From: Prionace glauca
Taxonomy: Eukaryota > Chordata > Chondrichthyes > Carcharhiniformes > Carcharhinidae
Length of the DNA: 64,000 nucleotides
Reading direction: 5' to 3'
NCBI GenBank assembly: GCA_037974335.1
Contig: CM075760.1
Location: forward strand, 22,305,538-22,369,537
A program made the position numbers and the translations under genes. Shown piece by piece: positions 10,262-21,450 of the stretch (position 1 is its first letter; each line of letters starts with the position of its first letter). The notes beneath the pieces were generated by a model, which was not told the origin of the DNA, made no database searches, and was given only the letters and a program-made list of their open reading frames with translations.

Positions 10262-12217
10262 GAACATAGAACATAGAACATTACAGCGCAGAACAGGCCC
10301 TTCGGCCCACGATGTTGCGCCGACCAGTTACAAAATAATGACCCACTAGCCTAAACCAATCCCTTTTCGTCCATAAACCTATCCACAGATCTTTTAAACG
10401 CCCCCAAACTAGGCGCATTTACAACTGCAGCTGGCAGGGCATTCCAGTCCCTCACCACCCTCTGGGTAAAGAACCTACCCCTGACATCAGTCCTATAACT
10501 ACCCCACCTTAATTTAAAGTCGTGCCCCCTCGTGCTAGCTTTCTCCATCCTAGGAAAAAGGCTATCACTATCTACCCTGTCTAAACCTCTAATCATCTTA
10601 TATGTTTCAATAAGGTCCCCTCTTAGCCGCCTTCTTTCCAGCGAAAACAACCCCAAATCTCTCAGTCTCTCCTCATAGGATCTCCCCTCCATACCAGGCA
10701 ACATCCTGGTAAACCTCTTCTGCACCCTCTCCAAAGCCTCCACATCCTTCCTGTAATGTGGGGACCAGAACTGCACACAAAACTCCAAGTGCGGTCGCAC
10801 CAGAGTTGTGTACAGTTGCATCATGACGCTGCAACTCCTAAATTCAATCCCCCTACCAATAAACGCCAAGACACCGTATGCCTTCTTAACAACCTTATCT
10901 ACTTGATTCCCAACTTTCAGGGATCTATGTACACATACATCTAGATCCCTCTGTTCCTCCACACTATTCAAAGTCCTCCCGTTAGCCCTATACTCAACAC
11001 ATCTGTTATTCCTACCGAAATGAATTACCTCACACTTCTCCACATTAAACTCCATCCGCCACCTCGCAGCCCAGCTCTGCAACCTTTCTAAGTCATCCTG
11101 CAAACTATGACACCCTTCCTCACAATCTACCACACCTCCGACTTTGGTGTCATCAGCAAACTTACTAATCCACCCAACTATACCCTCATCCAGATCATTA
11201 ATAAAAATTACAAACAGCAGTGGCCCCAAAACAGATCCCTGAGGCACACCACTTGTAACCGAACTCCATGACGAATATTTACCATCAACCACCACCCTTT
11301 GTCTCCTATCTGCTAGCCAATTCCTGATCCAATTACCTAGATCACCCCCAATCCCATACATCTGCATTTTCTGCAGAAGCCTACCATGGTGAACCTTATC
11401 AAACGCCTTGCTAAAATCCATATACACCACATCAACTGCCTTACCCCTATCCACCTCTTTGGTCACTTTCTCAAAGAACTCGATAACGTTAGTAAGGCAC
11501 GACCTACCCGCTACAAAACCATCTAATCAATTCATTACTCTCCAAATAACTATAAATCCTGTCTCTAATAATCCTTTCCAAAACCTTACCCACCACAGAA
11601 GTAAGACTCACCGGTCTATAATTCCCAGGGAAGTCTCCTCTCCCCTTCTTAAACAATGGGACAACATTTGCTGTCCTCCAATCGTCCGGTACTATACCAG
11701 AGACCAACGACGACCTGAAGATCAGAGCCAGAGGCTTCGCAATCACCTCTCTTGCCTCCCAAAGAATCCTAGGGTAAATCCCATCCGGACCAAGGGACTT
11801 ATCTATTTTCAAACCCTCTAAAATATCCAGCACATCCCCCGTATCAACTGCAATACTATCTATTTTACATCCCTGCACCCCAGTGTCTGCCTCAGCTACA
11901 TTCATGTCCCCTTGCGTGAACACCGAAGAGAAATATTGGTTCAACGCCTCTCCAATCTCCTCCGGTTCCACACACAACTTCCCTCTACTGTCTGTAACTG
12001 GCCCTAATCTTGCCCTAACCAACCTTCTGTTCTTGACATACCTGTAAAACGCCTTAGGGTTCTCCTTAATCCTATCAGCCAAAGTCTTCTCATGTCCTCT
12101 TTTAACCCTTCTTAACTCCCTCTTCAACTCCCTCCTAGCCAATCTAAAACTTTCTAACGCACTACCTGAGCCCTCAAGCCTCATCCGAACATAAGCCTCC
12201 TTTTTCTTCCTAACCAT
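10262..12217 (-). mobile_element. CR1-clade LINE, 5'-truncated, inside the intron of gene A
   Basis: The minus strand has the EN-RT linker (RVKRGHEKTLADRIKENPKAF), RT ([59 protein letters not shown]) and the C-terminal part ending DRFMDEKGLV, then a 3' UTR and a tail of TTCTATG-type repeats at 10262-10285. ORF2 lies in two pieces (10351-11466 and about 11504-12217), so there is one frame break near 11470-11530. It is nearly identical to the copy at 39953-41538, with few residue differences over about 270, so both are young. The 5' end stops at about 12217. Confidence 0.9.
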
Positions 12218-12244
12218 GAGAATGATTTGGGATATTTCACCTAC

Positions 12245-12314
12245 CAGGAACACCAATGGCAGCGAGAATGGGATAAGAAATAGCGAAGAAGAGGCCTTTC
12301 GCTGGTCCATGCAT
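12245..12314 (-). CDS. GPR139-like receptor, exon 1 (gene A)
   Basis: Starting with ATG at 12314, the minus strand reads MHGPAKGLFFAISYPILAAI and then GVP plus one base of a split codon, followed by a GTAGGTGAA donor. Joined to exon 2 the split codon becomes Ala, giving GVPANLVTIVIL across TM1. The extracellular N-terminus is therefore only about six residues with no N-glycosylation site. Phase, frame and TM1 continuity all agree. The exon is too short to appear as a long open frame; a longer frame overlapping it (to 12379) is out of phase and not real. The donor lies about 27 bp from the 5' end of the CR1 at 10262-12217. Confidence 0.85.
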
Positions 12315-12319
12315 CCTCT

Positions 12320-13285
12320 CCCAGAAAGTGAAATGAAGCTGAGAGCTGCGCTCTGCAGTGGTTTCATTGTGTCCCACATTTATTCTGAGTGAGCGTCTCC
12401 AGAGGAATAATTAAGTTAGAAATGGCACCTTAGTTACAGACCGGTGAACAAACAGATTCACTCACTGTTTGGTACCTCAATATTGCACCATTGGCAAGGG
12501 GGATGATCCCATTGTATACCTACCCAAACTGCTGCTTGCTCATTCCATGGTTACCTCCATCTCCCACAAACATTGCCTTCGTGTCTACATCAAGAACAGC
12601 AGGTGAAGGGAGATATTGATCTGGGTTCTAATCTCAAATTCAAAGACCATCTCTTCTCATTTCTGCCCAGTTACATTTTACTCACAGATATCAGATTAGT
12701 TAGGCACGTATTTCCTTCTGAGAGTTTTGGAAACAGAAATTAGAAGCATGAGTAGTACATTCAGTATTTCCGAGTCTACTCCGCCCTTCATTTTGATCAT
12801 GAGTGATCATCAAACTGCTTTCCTACTCCCTAATTCTTTTTATTAGATGTACATCGGAAACACCTGAAGTCACTATGACCATTTTGCACTTCCTATCCTC
12901 CTGCTCTCACATTCAGCGAGTACAGGATGAATTTCACAGAAATAACAAATGATAACTAAGGTTAATATGCTATATTTCCTTTAAAAGTGATACAATGAAC
13001 CCGTTTTCCGATCTACAAACAGCAAGCAAAACACTTTTTATCTACGAAATTCACCTTGGACTTTATTATTTTGGGGCGAAATAATTGCAATCCTGCATTT
13101 AATTTGTTTATTTTCTCACATAAACCTCGGTCATCTAAAGATTTATTATCGAGACGATGTGTAAATCATATTTGGAGGAGTAAGCTTGATGAAAGTTACT
13201 CTTTAACTCTTCTTTGAAATAAAGGAACAGTTGGTGTCACACATCAATAACCATTTGACTGGAGAAGGCAATTTTTGAGCAAGGG

Positions 13286-13323
<38 letters not shown>

Positions 13324-13640
13324 TTGGGAGAAAGGCGTAATGTCATAGATCAGAGTACTGTCATTTCCACGGTGTGACTCCTCGCAATGTGAACTCTCGC
13401 CATCCCACATCTTTTTTAAATTGGCACAGATGACTGAGTGAATGGCACGCGTAGGTGGACACCATGCAAAATATATACTAAATTAGAAACATCTTTTGAA
13501 ATGAGAAATCCTCATTTTGTTTCGTTTCATGTTAAACGGGATGAAACACCTTTGTATCTTATTAAAAAAAACTCAGCACTTTAACTGTTTAAACAGGTAA
13601 AGTTCAGTCCAAAAAAACTAATCCATACTGAATTAAAAAA
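12320..13640. other. No gene recognised; upstream region of gene A
   Basis: A promoter for gene A should lie at the left end of this stretch (just above 12314), but no clear TATA or CpG island is visible. A (GT)16 microsatellite lies at 13291-13322. Nothing else is recognisable. Confidence 0.5.
13291..13322 (+). repeat. (GT)n microsatellite
   Basis: Sixteen uninterrupted GT units. Confidence 0.95.
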
Positions 13641-13765
13641 CAAAATAATGAAGTTACTGCAAATTCCAAGTCAAAACAGTAAGTATTTGAAAAACTCAAC
13701 AGATCAAACATCATCTTTGGAGAGGGAAACAGTGAATGTTTCAGGTCAATGACTTTTAATCCAAA
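13640..13765 (+). repeat. Unclassified interspersed repeat
   Basis: The words CTCAACAGATCAAACATCAT and TTTGGAGAGGGAAACAGTG, then TTTCAGGTCAATGA, resemble a diverged repeat also partly present at 33930-34010 (GCAGATCTGACAGCATCTGT). Its class is unknown to me. Confidence 0.45.
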
Positions 13766-13849
13766 AAGGAATAAGTTAGAAATTTAATGGTTTAAAGCAG
13801 CTACAGAGTGAAGGAAAAAAGAGGGCAAGAACTATTTTATGAACTTGTG

Positions 13850-14490
13850 ACACACGTGGTGTATATGGATTTTAGCAAAGTGTTTGATAAGGTTCCCCAT
13901 GGTCGGCTACTGCAGAAAATGTCCATGCATGGAATTGTGGGTGCTTTCGCAGTTTGGATCAGGAATTGGCTAGCTGGTAGAAAGCAGAGGGTGGTGGTTG
14001 ATGGGAAATATTCAATCTGGAGTTCAGTTACAAGTGGTGTACCTCAGGGATTTGTTTTGGGGCCACTGCTCTTTGTCATTTTTAGAAATGACCTAGATGA
14101 GGGTGTAGAAGGATGGATTAGTAAATTTGCTGACGACACCAAAGCCGGAGGAGTGAGAATGGATGCTACAGTTTACAGAGGGACATAAATAAGCTGCAGA
14201 GCTGGGCTGAGAGATGGCACATGGAGTTTAATGCAGAAAAGTGTGATGTGATTCACTTTGGTAAGAATAATGGGAGTACAGAATATAGGGCTAATGGAAG
14301 GACTCTTGGTAATGTCGACAAGCAGAGAGATCTCGGTGTACATGTGCATTGATCCCTGAAAGTTGGCACCCAGGTTGATAAGGTTGTCATGAAGGCGTAC
14401 GGTGTGGTACCTTATATTGAATTTCGGAGCCGTGAGGTCATGTTGCAACTGTACAAAACTCTGGTGTGGCCGCACTTGGAGTATTTGTTC
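13850..14490 (+). mobile_element. CR1-clade LINE fragment, RT core
   Basis: The frame [36 protein letters not shown] and [11 protein letters not shown] is RT of the 10262/39953 family. It then degrades through several stops to a TLVWPHLEY remnant at 14490. It is truncated at both ends. Confidence 0.85.
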
Positions 14491-15815
14491 CAAAATGTGG
14501 AATCAATGTCGATGGAGATAAGGAATAGTATAGGGAAAAAGTCACTGGTGGGTGTAGTCTGTAGGCCCCCAATTAATAACTTCGAGGTGGGGCGGGCTAT
14601 AAACAAACAAATAACAGATGCATGTAAAAATGTAACAACAATAATCATAGGGGATTTTAACCTCTATATTGATTTGTCAACTCAAGTCGGATGCCATGGA
14701 CTTGAGGAAGAGTTCTTAGAATGCTGTCAAGATAGTTTCCTCGAACACTATGTTGCAAAACTTACGAGGGAGTAAGCTATCTCGGATTTGGTCTTGTGTA
14801 ATGAGTTAAAATTAATGATCTTCTTGTTAGGAATCTTCTTGGAATGAGTTATCACAATATGATTGTATTTCTCATACAGATCGAGGGTGAGAAATCTCTG
14901 TCCCAAACCAGTGTCCTCTGCTTGAACAAGGGGGATTGCAATATGATGAGGGCGGAGTTGACTAATGTAGACAGGGAACACAGACTAATTGATGGGACAG
15001 TTGAGGAACAGTGGAGGATTATTAAGGAAATTTTACTCAGTATTCAGCAAAAATATATTCCAGTGAAAAAAGAAGGAATGAAAGTAAAGGAATAGCCAGC
15101 CATGGATAACTAAGGAAATAAAGGAGAGTATCAAATTAAAAACGAATGAATACAGAGTGGCCACAATTAGTGGGGAACTAGAAGATTGGGAAAACTTAAA
15201 ACAACTACTAAGAAAGCAATAAAGAAACGAAAGATAGATTATGAAAGTAAACTCGCACAAAATACGAAAACTGATAGTAAAATATTTACAAATATATAAA
15301 ATGGAAAAGAGCGGCTAAAGTAAATGTTGGACTCTGAGAAGGTGAGAAGGGGAATTAATAATGGGAAACAAGGAAATGGCCGAGCCCTTAAACAAGTTTG
15401 TTGTGTCGGTCTTCACAGTGGAGGATACAAATAGCACACCAATAATCGATGGACATGGGGGTGAGGATGTTGAAATGATCAATATTACTAAAACGGCAGT
15501 GCTGGGCAGAGAAGTCCCCTGGTCCGGATGGAATGCATCCCAGGGCACTAAAAGAAATGGCAGAAGTAATAGCAAATGCATTAGTTGTATTTTATCGAAA
15601 TTTGCTGGACTCTGTGGAAGTGCTGATTGGAAAACAGCTAATGTAACGCCACTGTTTAAAACAGGAGGTAGACCAAAGTCAGGTAACGACAGGCCAGTTA
15701 GTTTAACATCTGTGGTTGGGAATATGCTGGAATCGATCATTAATGAAGAAATAGCAGGACACTTGGAAAAGAATGGTTCAATCAAGCAGACACAGCGTGG
15801 ATTCATGAATTCTTT
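14491..15815 (+). mobile_element. CR1-clade LINE fragment, EN to early RT, second family
   Basis: Abutting the previous fragment in the same orientation, this piece starts in the endonuclease (KKSLVGVVCRPPINN, IIIGDFNLYID, GLEEEFLECCQDSFLEHY). It continues through the linker to early RT (ADWKTANVTPLFKTGGRPKS, RPVSLTSVVGNMLESIINEE) and stops at QTQRGFMN. The family is that of the intact element at 55179-60326, but the copy is old, with many stops. The order RT then EN shows two separate insertions, not one LINE. Confidence 0.85.
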
Positions 15816-16143
15816 ATTAAATATAAAACACAGCGAGACTATGAAGTGAGTAAAAAAAGTAAACTATTCAGCTGGATAAACTTGTGTCATATTTGGAAAA
15901 GTCAGAGATATGAAATCAACATAAAGCTCTGAAGAATATTCTCTAAACAGACACATGGCAAGTACTGATCATTGGAAGTATTTGAAACGCCTTAAATTCT
16001 ACTGCTTTCACATCGCATTTTGTAACTTCCTGTTGTCCATCTCAATTACTCACATATCCACTCAAGATCACCCATCTGTAAATTCAGACTGTTCCTTGTT
16101 TAATGGATTATGGTACGTTTGCCGCAAGCAGCGGGTAGCGCTT

Positions 16144-16216
16144 GGCTCCGTAGCTCAGTGGTTAGAGCACTGGTCTCGTAAACCAGGCGTTGCGAGTTCG
16201 ACTTTCGCTGGAGCCT
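16144..16216 (+). tRNA. tRNA-Thr (CGT)
   Basis: Seventy-three bases fold as a full cloverleaf. Acceptor GGCTCCG pairs with TGGAGCC with one G-T at the base. The anticodon arm CTGGT/ACCAG holds the loop CTCGTAA, so the anticodon is CGT at 16177-16179. The D arm reads TAGCTCAGTGGTTAGAGCA, and the T arm is GCGAG/TTCGC around TTCGACT. The discriminator is T. No T4 pol III terminator follows closely. Confidence 0.92.
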
Positions 16217-16394
16217 GCTTAACACTCCCTGGAAGATTTAGTTTATAATACCCAAAATACACAGAGCAAGTGTAACGGGGGATAAAAGCGGGTCGACATT
16301 TCCAATGTGACTTTGAAAAGTGGTTCGGTTTTTCCATGGTCATGAAAGTCGCGAAAAGAGGCATGTTTGAAAAAGCTGGCGGTCTTGTTTGTAC

Positions 16395-17315
16395 ATAGGA
16401 GCGCAGGAAATTAGTTTGAAAGGGAAATGGCATTTTGACCTTTCTTGTCAAAGGAATGGAGTTCAGCAATAAATAGGTATTACTACAGTTGAGAGGGTTT
16501 ATTGAGACCTCATGTGGGAAATTCTTCCCAATGCTGGTCTCCATATTTAAGAAAAGATATTCTTGCATTGCAGACAGTGTGGTGAAGGGTCGTTAGTTTG
16601 CCCCGTAAGCTCGGGTTTACGCTGTGATGAGGACTTGAGGAAATTCGGTTGAAATTCTCTTGCGTTTAGAGGAATGAGAGGGGATCTCATAAAAACCTGC
16701 TCCATTCTGAATGGGATCGAGAGGGTGGACGCTGAGAGATTGTTTCCACTGGGCGGGAATCTAAAACAGCATCAGCAAAAACAGTGTTTAGGGCAGTCTG
16801 GAGCTTGTCCATTCTCCCCGTTTATACATAGATTTCCTCCCGGTACCCCGGTTTCCTCCCACAGCTCAAAGATGTGCTGGTTAGGTCGATTGGAATTGGC
16901 AAATTGTCCCTAAGTGTCCAAAGGTGTGTAGGTTAGGGGGATTAGCAGGATGGGTGCGTGGGGCTGCGGGAATGGGACCTTGATGTGGTCTCAGTCGAAT
17001 AGTCGTTGCGGCCGTATGGCCTCTTTCTGCAGTGCAGTGGTTCTATGAGATCAGAGGAATTTACTTCACGCAAAGTGCTGCGCATCTTTGAAACTCTCTC
17101 CCGAAGAGGGTTATCGCTGCTCCTTCATTGAACACGTTTCAGAATGTGATAGGAAAAAAAATACGGTCTGTCTGGGAATTAAGGGATATAGGGAGCTAGT
17201 GGGAAAATGGAGTTGAAGCCCAAGGTCGGATATGATGGCATTGAATAGTAGAGCAGGCTCGATAGGCCGAGTGATCCATTCCTGCTCCTATTTATTGTGT
17301 TCATGTGTATGAGAA
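16395..17315 (+). mobile_element. CR1-clade LINE 3' fragment, split by a SINE
   Basis: The left part (16395-16789) has ORF2 C-terminal words (TGGTCTCCATATTTAAGAAA, GAATGAGAGGGGATCTCAT). The right part (17047-17315) resumes with CAGAGGAATTTACTTCACGC and ends with the 3' UTR signature CATTCCTGCTCCTATTTATT. The plus-strand SINE at 16790-17046 lies between. The family is that of the 55179-60326 element, diverged. Confidence 0.75.
16790..17046 (+). mobile_element. SINE, 5'-truncated, nested in a LINE
   Basis: It starts at GAGCTTGTCCATTCTCCCCG (the GAGTTTGCACATTCTCC block) and runs through CCCCGGTTTCCTCCCACAG, AAAGATGTGCTGGTTAGG, GGTGTGTAGGTTAGGGGGAT and a GGCCTCTTTCTGCAGTG 3' block to TTCTATGA. 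Confidence 0.8.
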
Positions 17316-17359
17316 AAACAGTAATTCATGTTTTTAATAAAAACAGATTGCTCCAGAAG

Positions 17360-17935
17360 TTCTCAATACGTTGGGAAGTCTTGTTGAAATTGTACAAGGC
17401 ATTTTAAGGGCATATTCGTAAGACAGTATGCAAATTCTGGTTACATATTACGGAAAGGATATTATTAAACTAGAAAAAGCGCAGAAAATATTTATTAGGA
17501 TTTATTAGTACTTGACGGATTGAGTTATAAGGAGAGACTTTTATTTTCTCTGGAGGGTAGAAGGCTGAGGAGTGATCTTATAGAGGTCTATAAAATAATG
17601 AGGGACATAGACAAGGTAGATAGTCAACATCTCTTCCCAAAGGTCGGGGAGTATAAAGCTAGAGGGCTTAGATTTAAGGTGAGAGGGGAGAAATCCAAAA
17701 GTGTCCAGGTGGGATTTTTTTTACTTCATACAGAAAATTCCAGGGGTAGTAGTGGATGCGGGTACAATTTTATCTTTAAAGAAACATGTAGATAATTACA
17801 TGAGTACGATAGAAAAAGAAAAATATGGGCCAAATGCGGGCAATTGGGATTAGTTTAGGGGTTTAAAAAAGGATGGCATGGACAAGTTGGGCCGAAGGGC
17901 CTGTTTCCATGTTGTTAACCTCTATGCCTCAATGA
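17360..17935 (+). mobile_element. CR1-clade LINE 3' fragment, third family
   Basis: Words such as GGAAAGGATATTATTAAACT, GAGGCTGAGGAGTGATCTTA, AGAGGTCTATAAAATAATGA and the 3' end GGGCCGAAGGGCCTGTTTCC match the fragment at 28884-29415. The frame is broken. Confidence 0.8.
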
Positions 17936-17939
17936 GCAG

Positions 17940-19190
17940 GTCTGGCAGCAAACACGAAGAGAAAAACAGAGTTAAGTTTCAGAATCCAATATATTGTTAT
18001 TCAAAACAGTAACAATTATAACAATTTGCACAACATCTAGACAGAGAATTGAATTCAATCCAGGCAACGAATGTCCTGAATTTAAACTATTGCTGTATTG
18101 CTGTAGTAAAATTATTCAGGAAAGTTAGCTGTTATTTGAAAGGCTGGAGGCTTGATTGCACCGTGAGCCACACAGTTTTACTCTATTCCTGCTTCTACTT
18201 ATATTTCCAACAGAGACACACTGTGTGTCCTTCTGCAACAAAGAAACATGGTTCAAGCTTTGCTGGTCACACTGTTATTCAATAAGTTGATATACAAATA
18301 GATCTATGAATATTCATTTCAAATAATACAAGAGCTATTAGATTATGCTTTGGTATATTTCCAAACTATTAGAAACACTGTGTTCACAGTAACTGATAGA
18401 AGTTGTTGATTTGATTGCAGATATAGAACTGGAACCCACCATCACACCGAGTGAATCCACTGTCAGTTTAAGTGTTGATCAGTGAAAATGCCAATTATCC
18501 TCTGTGATATACGGATACCAAATCAGTAAGCAATAGCCAATCAAAATAGGAACCAGAGTCAGTCAATCTTTCTCTCTACTTTCAAACACGTTGTTATTTT
18601 CTGTTCCATTTGCCAGTGAGGTGAATGAAAAAGTGAACACAGTTTGTGATGTAAAAATGTGCTCACTCCTCCTGGGAACAAAATCACATTGATGCACAGA
18701 GCAACACATACACACAGACACAAAGACGGACAGAGACTTGAGGAGATGCAAACATCCAGAAATCAAGGATGTCAACAACTGGTTTCAGTCTTGTACAATT
18801 TCTGGCTGGAGTTTAGCAAGTTATCGCTGATGAGCATTAATGAAGGTATCTGAAAGTGAAACAGGAACAAACAAACTGGAATATTTGGAAGGATTTGATT
18901 GCATTGAACGAAGAATTCATTCTGCAGTCACCTAAAGGAATGAATGCTGAGCAGAGCAGTGGGTGAGGTTCAAATCTTCGTGAGAAAACATCAGTTTCAA
19001 ATCCACTTCCACTGCGGTTTTGATTGCAGGTCAGGAAATGAAGATTTATTGCTCTCCTCCAATCCGTGATAATAAATATCAGTTATTTCCCGGCAGCAGG
19101 CACAAATCTCAGTCTCGCCTTGTGTCCTGTCCTTTCTCAAATAAAGACTCGCAACAAATTCAACAGGAAGCCATATTCTCCCGTCTGAGG
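17940..19190. other. No gene recognised
   Basis: AT-rich sequence without a supported gene. A short frame after TTTGATTGCAG at 18411-18421 begins IELEPTITPSESTV but ends in a stop after about 20 residues; I do not call it. Confidence 0.55.
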
Positions 19191-19398
19191 AGCAGGCGAG
19201 GTTAAGGACAGTTTAAATGGAGCCGGCCCTTCACTGCAGCACATTATGTCTCTGACTGGAGATAGTTTTTGTTTGCTGCACATTCCAGGATCATCTGATT
19301 CGGTGACGATTTCTTCATCGCTCATCCCAACTCCACTGATTTTGACATGTTTCAGTGTCAATGCAGTGAAATGAAATGATTATCACATTTCCACATGT

Positions 19399-19480
19399 GG
19401 GAGTGTGGCCGAGCGATCTAAGGTGCTGGATTTAGGCTCCAGTCTCTCTCGACGCGTAGGTTCGAACGCCGCTACTGCCA
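19399..19480 (+). tRNA. tRNA-Leu (TAG), probably weakened
   Basis: Eighty-two bases with the D arm TGGCCGAGCGATCTAAGG, the anticodon arm CTGGA/TCCAG around TTTAGGC (anticodon TAG), a long variable arm typical of Leu, and a TTCGAAC T loop. The acceptor stem has one mismatch (G3-G70). The T stem GTAGG/GCCGC has two mispairs, which suggests decay. A TTTT lies about 35 bp downstream. Confidence 0.75.
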
Positions 19481-20012
19481 GAGAGCTGTTGAACGCAGGG
19501 ATGTGTGTGGTCTCGTTTTCATTTTGACAAACAAACTTGTAAGAACGGGATATTGCGCTTGACTCATCGATCGATAGTTCCGACGCGCCATTGCAAAAAG
19601 AAAAACTCACCGACCTCCTCAGAATGCATACAGGGGACAACGTTAGAATCCCTTCCTTCTCCAGTACCTCCCCAGAGTGGAGAAGCTTCTTGGGAACCTT
19701 CAGCATGCAATTGATGAAGACAAATATCTCGCGAAGGCCATTTCCACACCCCCACTGCTTACCTTCAAAAAACAGAGCAAAAGGAAATTGAGAAGCGACG
19801 AGCTTAAGGACAGTTTAAATGATGCTGTCCGTTCAGTGCCGCTCATTGTGTTTCTGACTGGAAATGATTTCTGTTTGTTACATAGTTCAGGCTTATCTGG
19901 TACAGGGAAGGATCTGGCTCAATCCTCCCACTGGTCTTTCCCAACTGCATTGCTTTATACGAATTTCAGTAACATTTCCATTAAATAATATGATTATGAT
20001 ACATCCTAATGT

Positions 20013-20094
20013 AGTAGTGTGGCCGAGCAGTCAAAGGCGCTGGATTAAGACTCCAGTCTCTGTGAAGGTGTGGGTTCCAATCCCACCGCTGGGA
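20013..20094 (+). tRNA. tRNA-Leu (AAG), possible pseudogene
   Basis: The D arm TGGCCGAGCAGTCAAAGG, the anticodon arm CTGGA/TCCAG around TTAAGAC (anticodon AAG) and an intact T stem GTGGG/CCCAC are all present. The T loop reads TTCCAAT instead of TTCGAAT, so the B box is altered. The first two acceptor pairs fail (A-G, G-G). TTTT follows at about 20113. The sister locus at 19399 differs in which arm has decayed. Confidence 0.65.
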
Positions 20095-20452
20095 AAATGG
20101 GTTTGAGTTTTGGTCCTTACTGCTGTAGCCTCACAGCTCAGATTGAAAGCAGGAGTGTGTGTAGTGTCCTTTTCGTCATGTGATCCTTCTGTGAAATGTG
20201 TGTCATTTCCTCTGTATAACTCGTATCTGTCTTTTTAAGCACAGACTACTATCGAACAGTGATCAGATGGTGATTAACCATATTAGTCAGCACCTATAAA
20301 CCCATTAAATTCTTTGTTGACTGAATGAGATGCGGATATGTGCTCGATGTCAAAATCGAACTTCCCTGTCAGTACGTAAAATAGGTTCTTATTTCACGGA
20401 AAGTATTTGAGGGCAATGATAACAGGCCTCTAAAATCCAGGTTCAGGTAATG

Positions 20453-20610
20453 AACATAAGAAATAGGAGCAGGAGTAGGCCAACTAGCCCTTCGAGCCTG
20501 CCCCGCCATCCAATAAGATCATGGCTGATCTGTCGTGGCTCAGTTCCACATTCCCGCCCTTTCCCCATAACACTTAATCCCCTCTCTCATCAAAAACCCA
20601 TCAACCTGCG
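20453..20610 (-). mobile_element. CR1-clade LINE 3' UTR fragment
   Basis: The minus-strand 3' end of the 55179-60326 family: a single AACATAAG tail unit on the left, then AAATAGGAGCAGGAGTAGGC and AATAAGATCATGGCTGATCT. It is slightly diverged from the young copies. Confidence 0.85.
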
Positions 20611-20647
20611 TCTTTTCCCCTTCCCTGGCATGAGAAAGCTTAATGAA

Positions 20648-20720
20648 TGTTTCTGCCCGGTTTCGAACCGGGGACCTTTCGCGTGTGAGGCGAATGTGAT
20701 AACCACTACACTACAGAAAC
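20648..20720 (-). tRNA. tRNA-Val (CAC)
   Basis: The minus strand reads GTTTCTGTAGTGTAGTGG at the 5' end, with acceptor GTTTCTG paired to CAGAAAC. The anticodon loop CTCACAC gives CAC, and the T arm is CCCGG/CCGGG around TTCGAAA. Length is 73 bases with discriminator A. All stems pair. No T4 run follows closely. Confidence 0.93.
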
Positions 20721-21142
20721 AACTGGAAAACTAATGGAGCAAATCTGCCTGTCTGCAATGTTCAACTGCGCTGTGTTGCTGCAGGTTCCGATGGTTAGAC
20801 TGAGAGCCCATGTCACTGAATTCAGGAAGATAACCGTTACTTACAATCTGATTGTACATTTTATCCCCAACATCAAAATTTAAAAGCGTTCGTCTCGCAA
20901 ATATCTAAGGGAGCAATGATTTCTACCCATTCATTAATGTATCATTTTCATCTTTCTTCGAATAATCTCAGCATTTTGTATCATCAGCGCTTTGTAACCT
21001 GTCGCTCCTTTTTTTTCTCTGTTCTTTCAATGTGACATTTCCAATTCAGATACTAAAGAGGAAATCTCCCTGATTCTGATTCCGACAGAACTGGTGCAGA
21101 CCGGGAAGTAACACAGGATTGTTGTACAGCAATAAATCTACA

Positions 21143-21214
21143 TTCCCTGACCGGGAATCGAACCCGGGCCGCGGCGGTGAGAGCGCCGAATCCTAACCAC
21201 TAGACCACCAGGGA
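21143..21214 (-). tRNA. tRNA-Glu (CTC)
   Basis: The minus strand reads TCCCTGGTGGTCTAGTGG at the start. The anticodon arm holds CTCTCAC, so the anticodon is CTC. The T arm is CCGGG/CCCGG around TTCGATT, and the acceptor closes with TCAGGGA. The 72 bases appear to match the vertebrate tRNA-Glu-CTC sequence throughout. Confidence 0.95.
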
Positions 21215-21299
21215 ATCTGGCTGGCTTCAAACTATTACTTCATCCATGAGTCACCTACCTTTAGTTTTATTTCGACATAGACACAATCTCAGGATAAGG

Positions 21300-21450
21300 C
21301 GCTGATGATTTAGAACTGTGATGAGGAGAAAATGCTTTACTCAAAGGCTGGTGAATCTTGGGATTTCTCTACTCCAGAGGGTGTTGATGCTCCATCATTG
21401 AACACATTTCAGTTTGGGTTAGACAGATTTATGATCTATCCAGGAATGAA
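21300..21450 (+). mobile_element. CR1-clade LINE 3' fragment
   Basis: Words such as GCTTTACTCAAAGGCTGGTG, CTCCAGAGGGTGTTGATGCT and CCATCATTGAACACATTTC are diverged forms of the ORF2 C-terminal end (FFTQRVVNLWNSLP). Confidence 0.6.

Larger units (their letters stand above)
19195..20094 (+). repeat. Tandem duplication carrying two tRNA-Leu loci, unit about 614 bp
   Basis: The block before the first tRNA (GTTAAGGACAGTTTAAATG, then TCTCTGACTGGAGAT) recurs at 19803 before the second tRNA (CTTAAGGACAGTTTAAATGA, then TTTCTGACTGGAAATG). The tRNA starts are 614 bp apart. Copies are clearly diverged, with about one difference every six to eight bases. Confidence 0.8.

Noticed and set aside
12246-12379. 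N-terminal extension of the minus-strand LINE frame starting MWDTMKPLQS
   Set aside because: It is out of phase with the receptor exon 1 that it overlaps; the LINE itself starts only at about 12217.
18411-18485. Possible Ig-like exon start (IELEPTITPSESTV after an AG)
   Set aside because: It stops after about 20 residues and shows no cysteine or tryptophan framework and no recombination signal.
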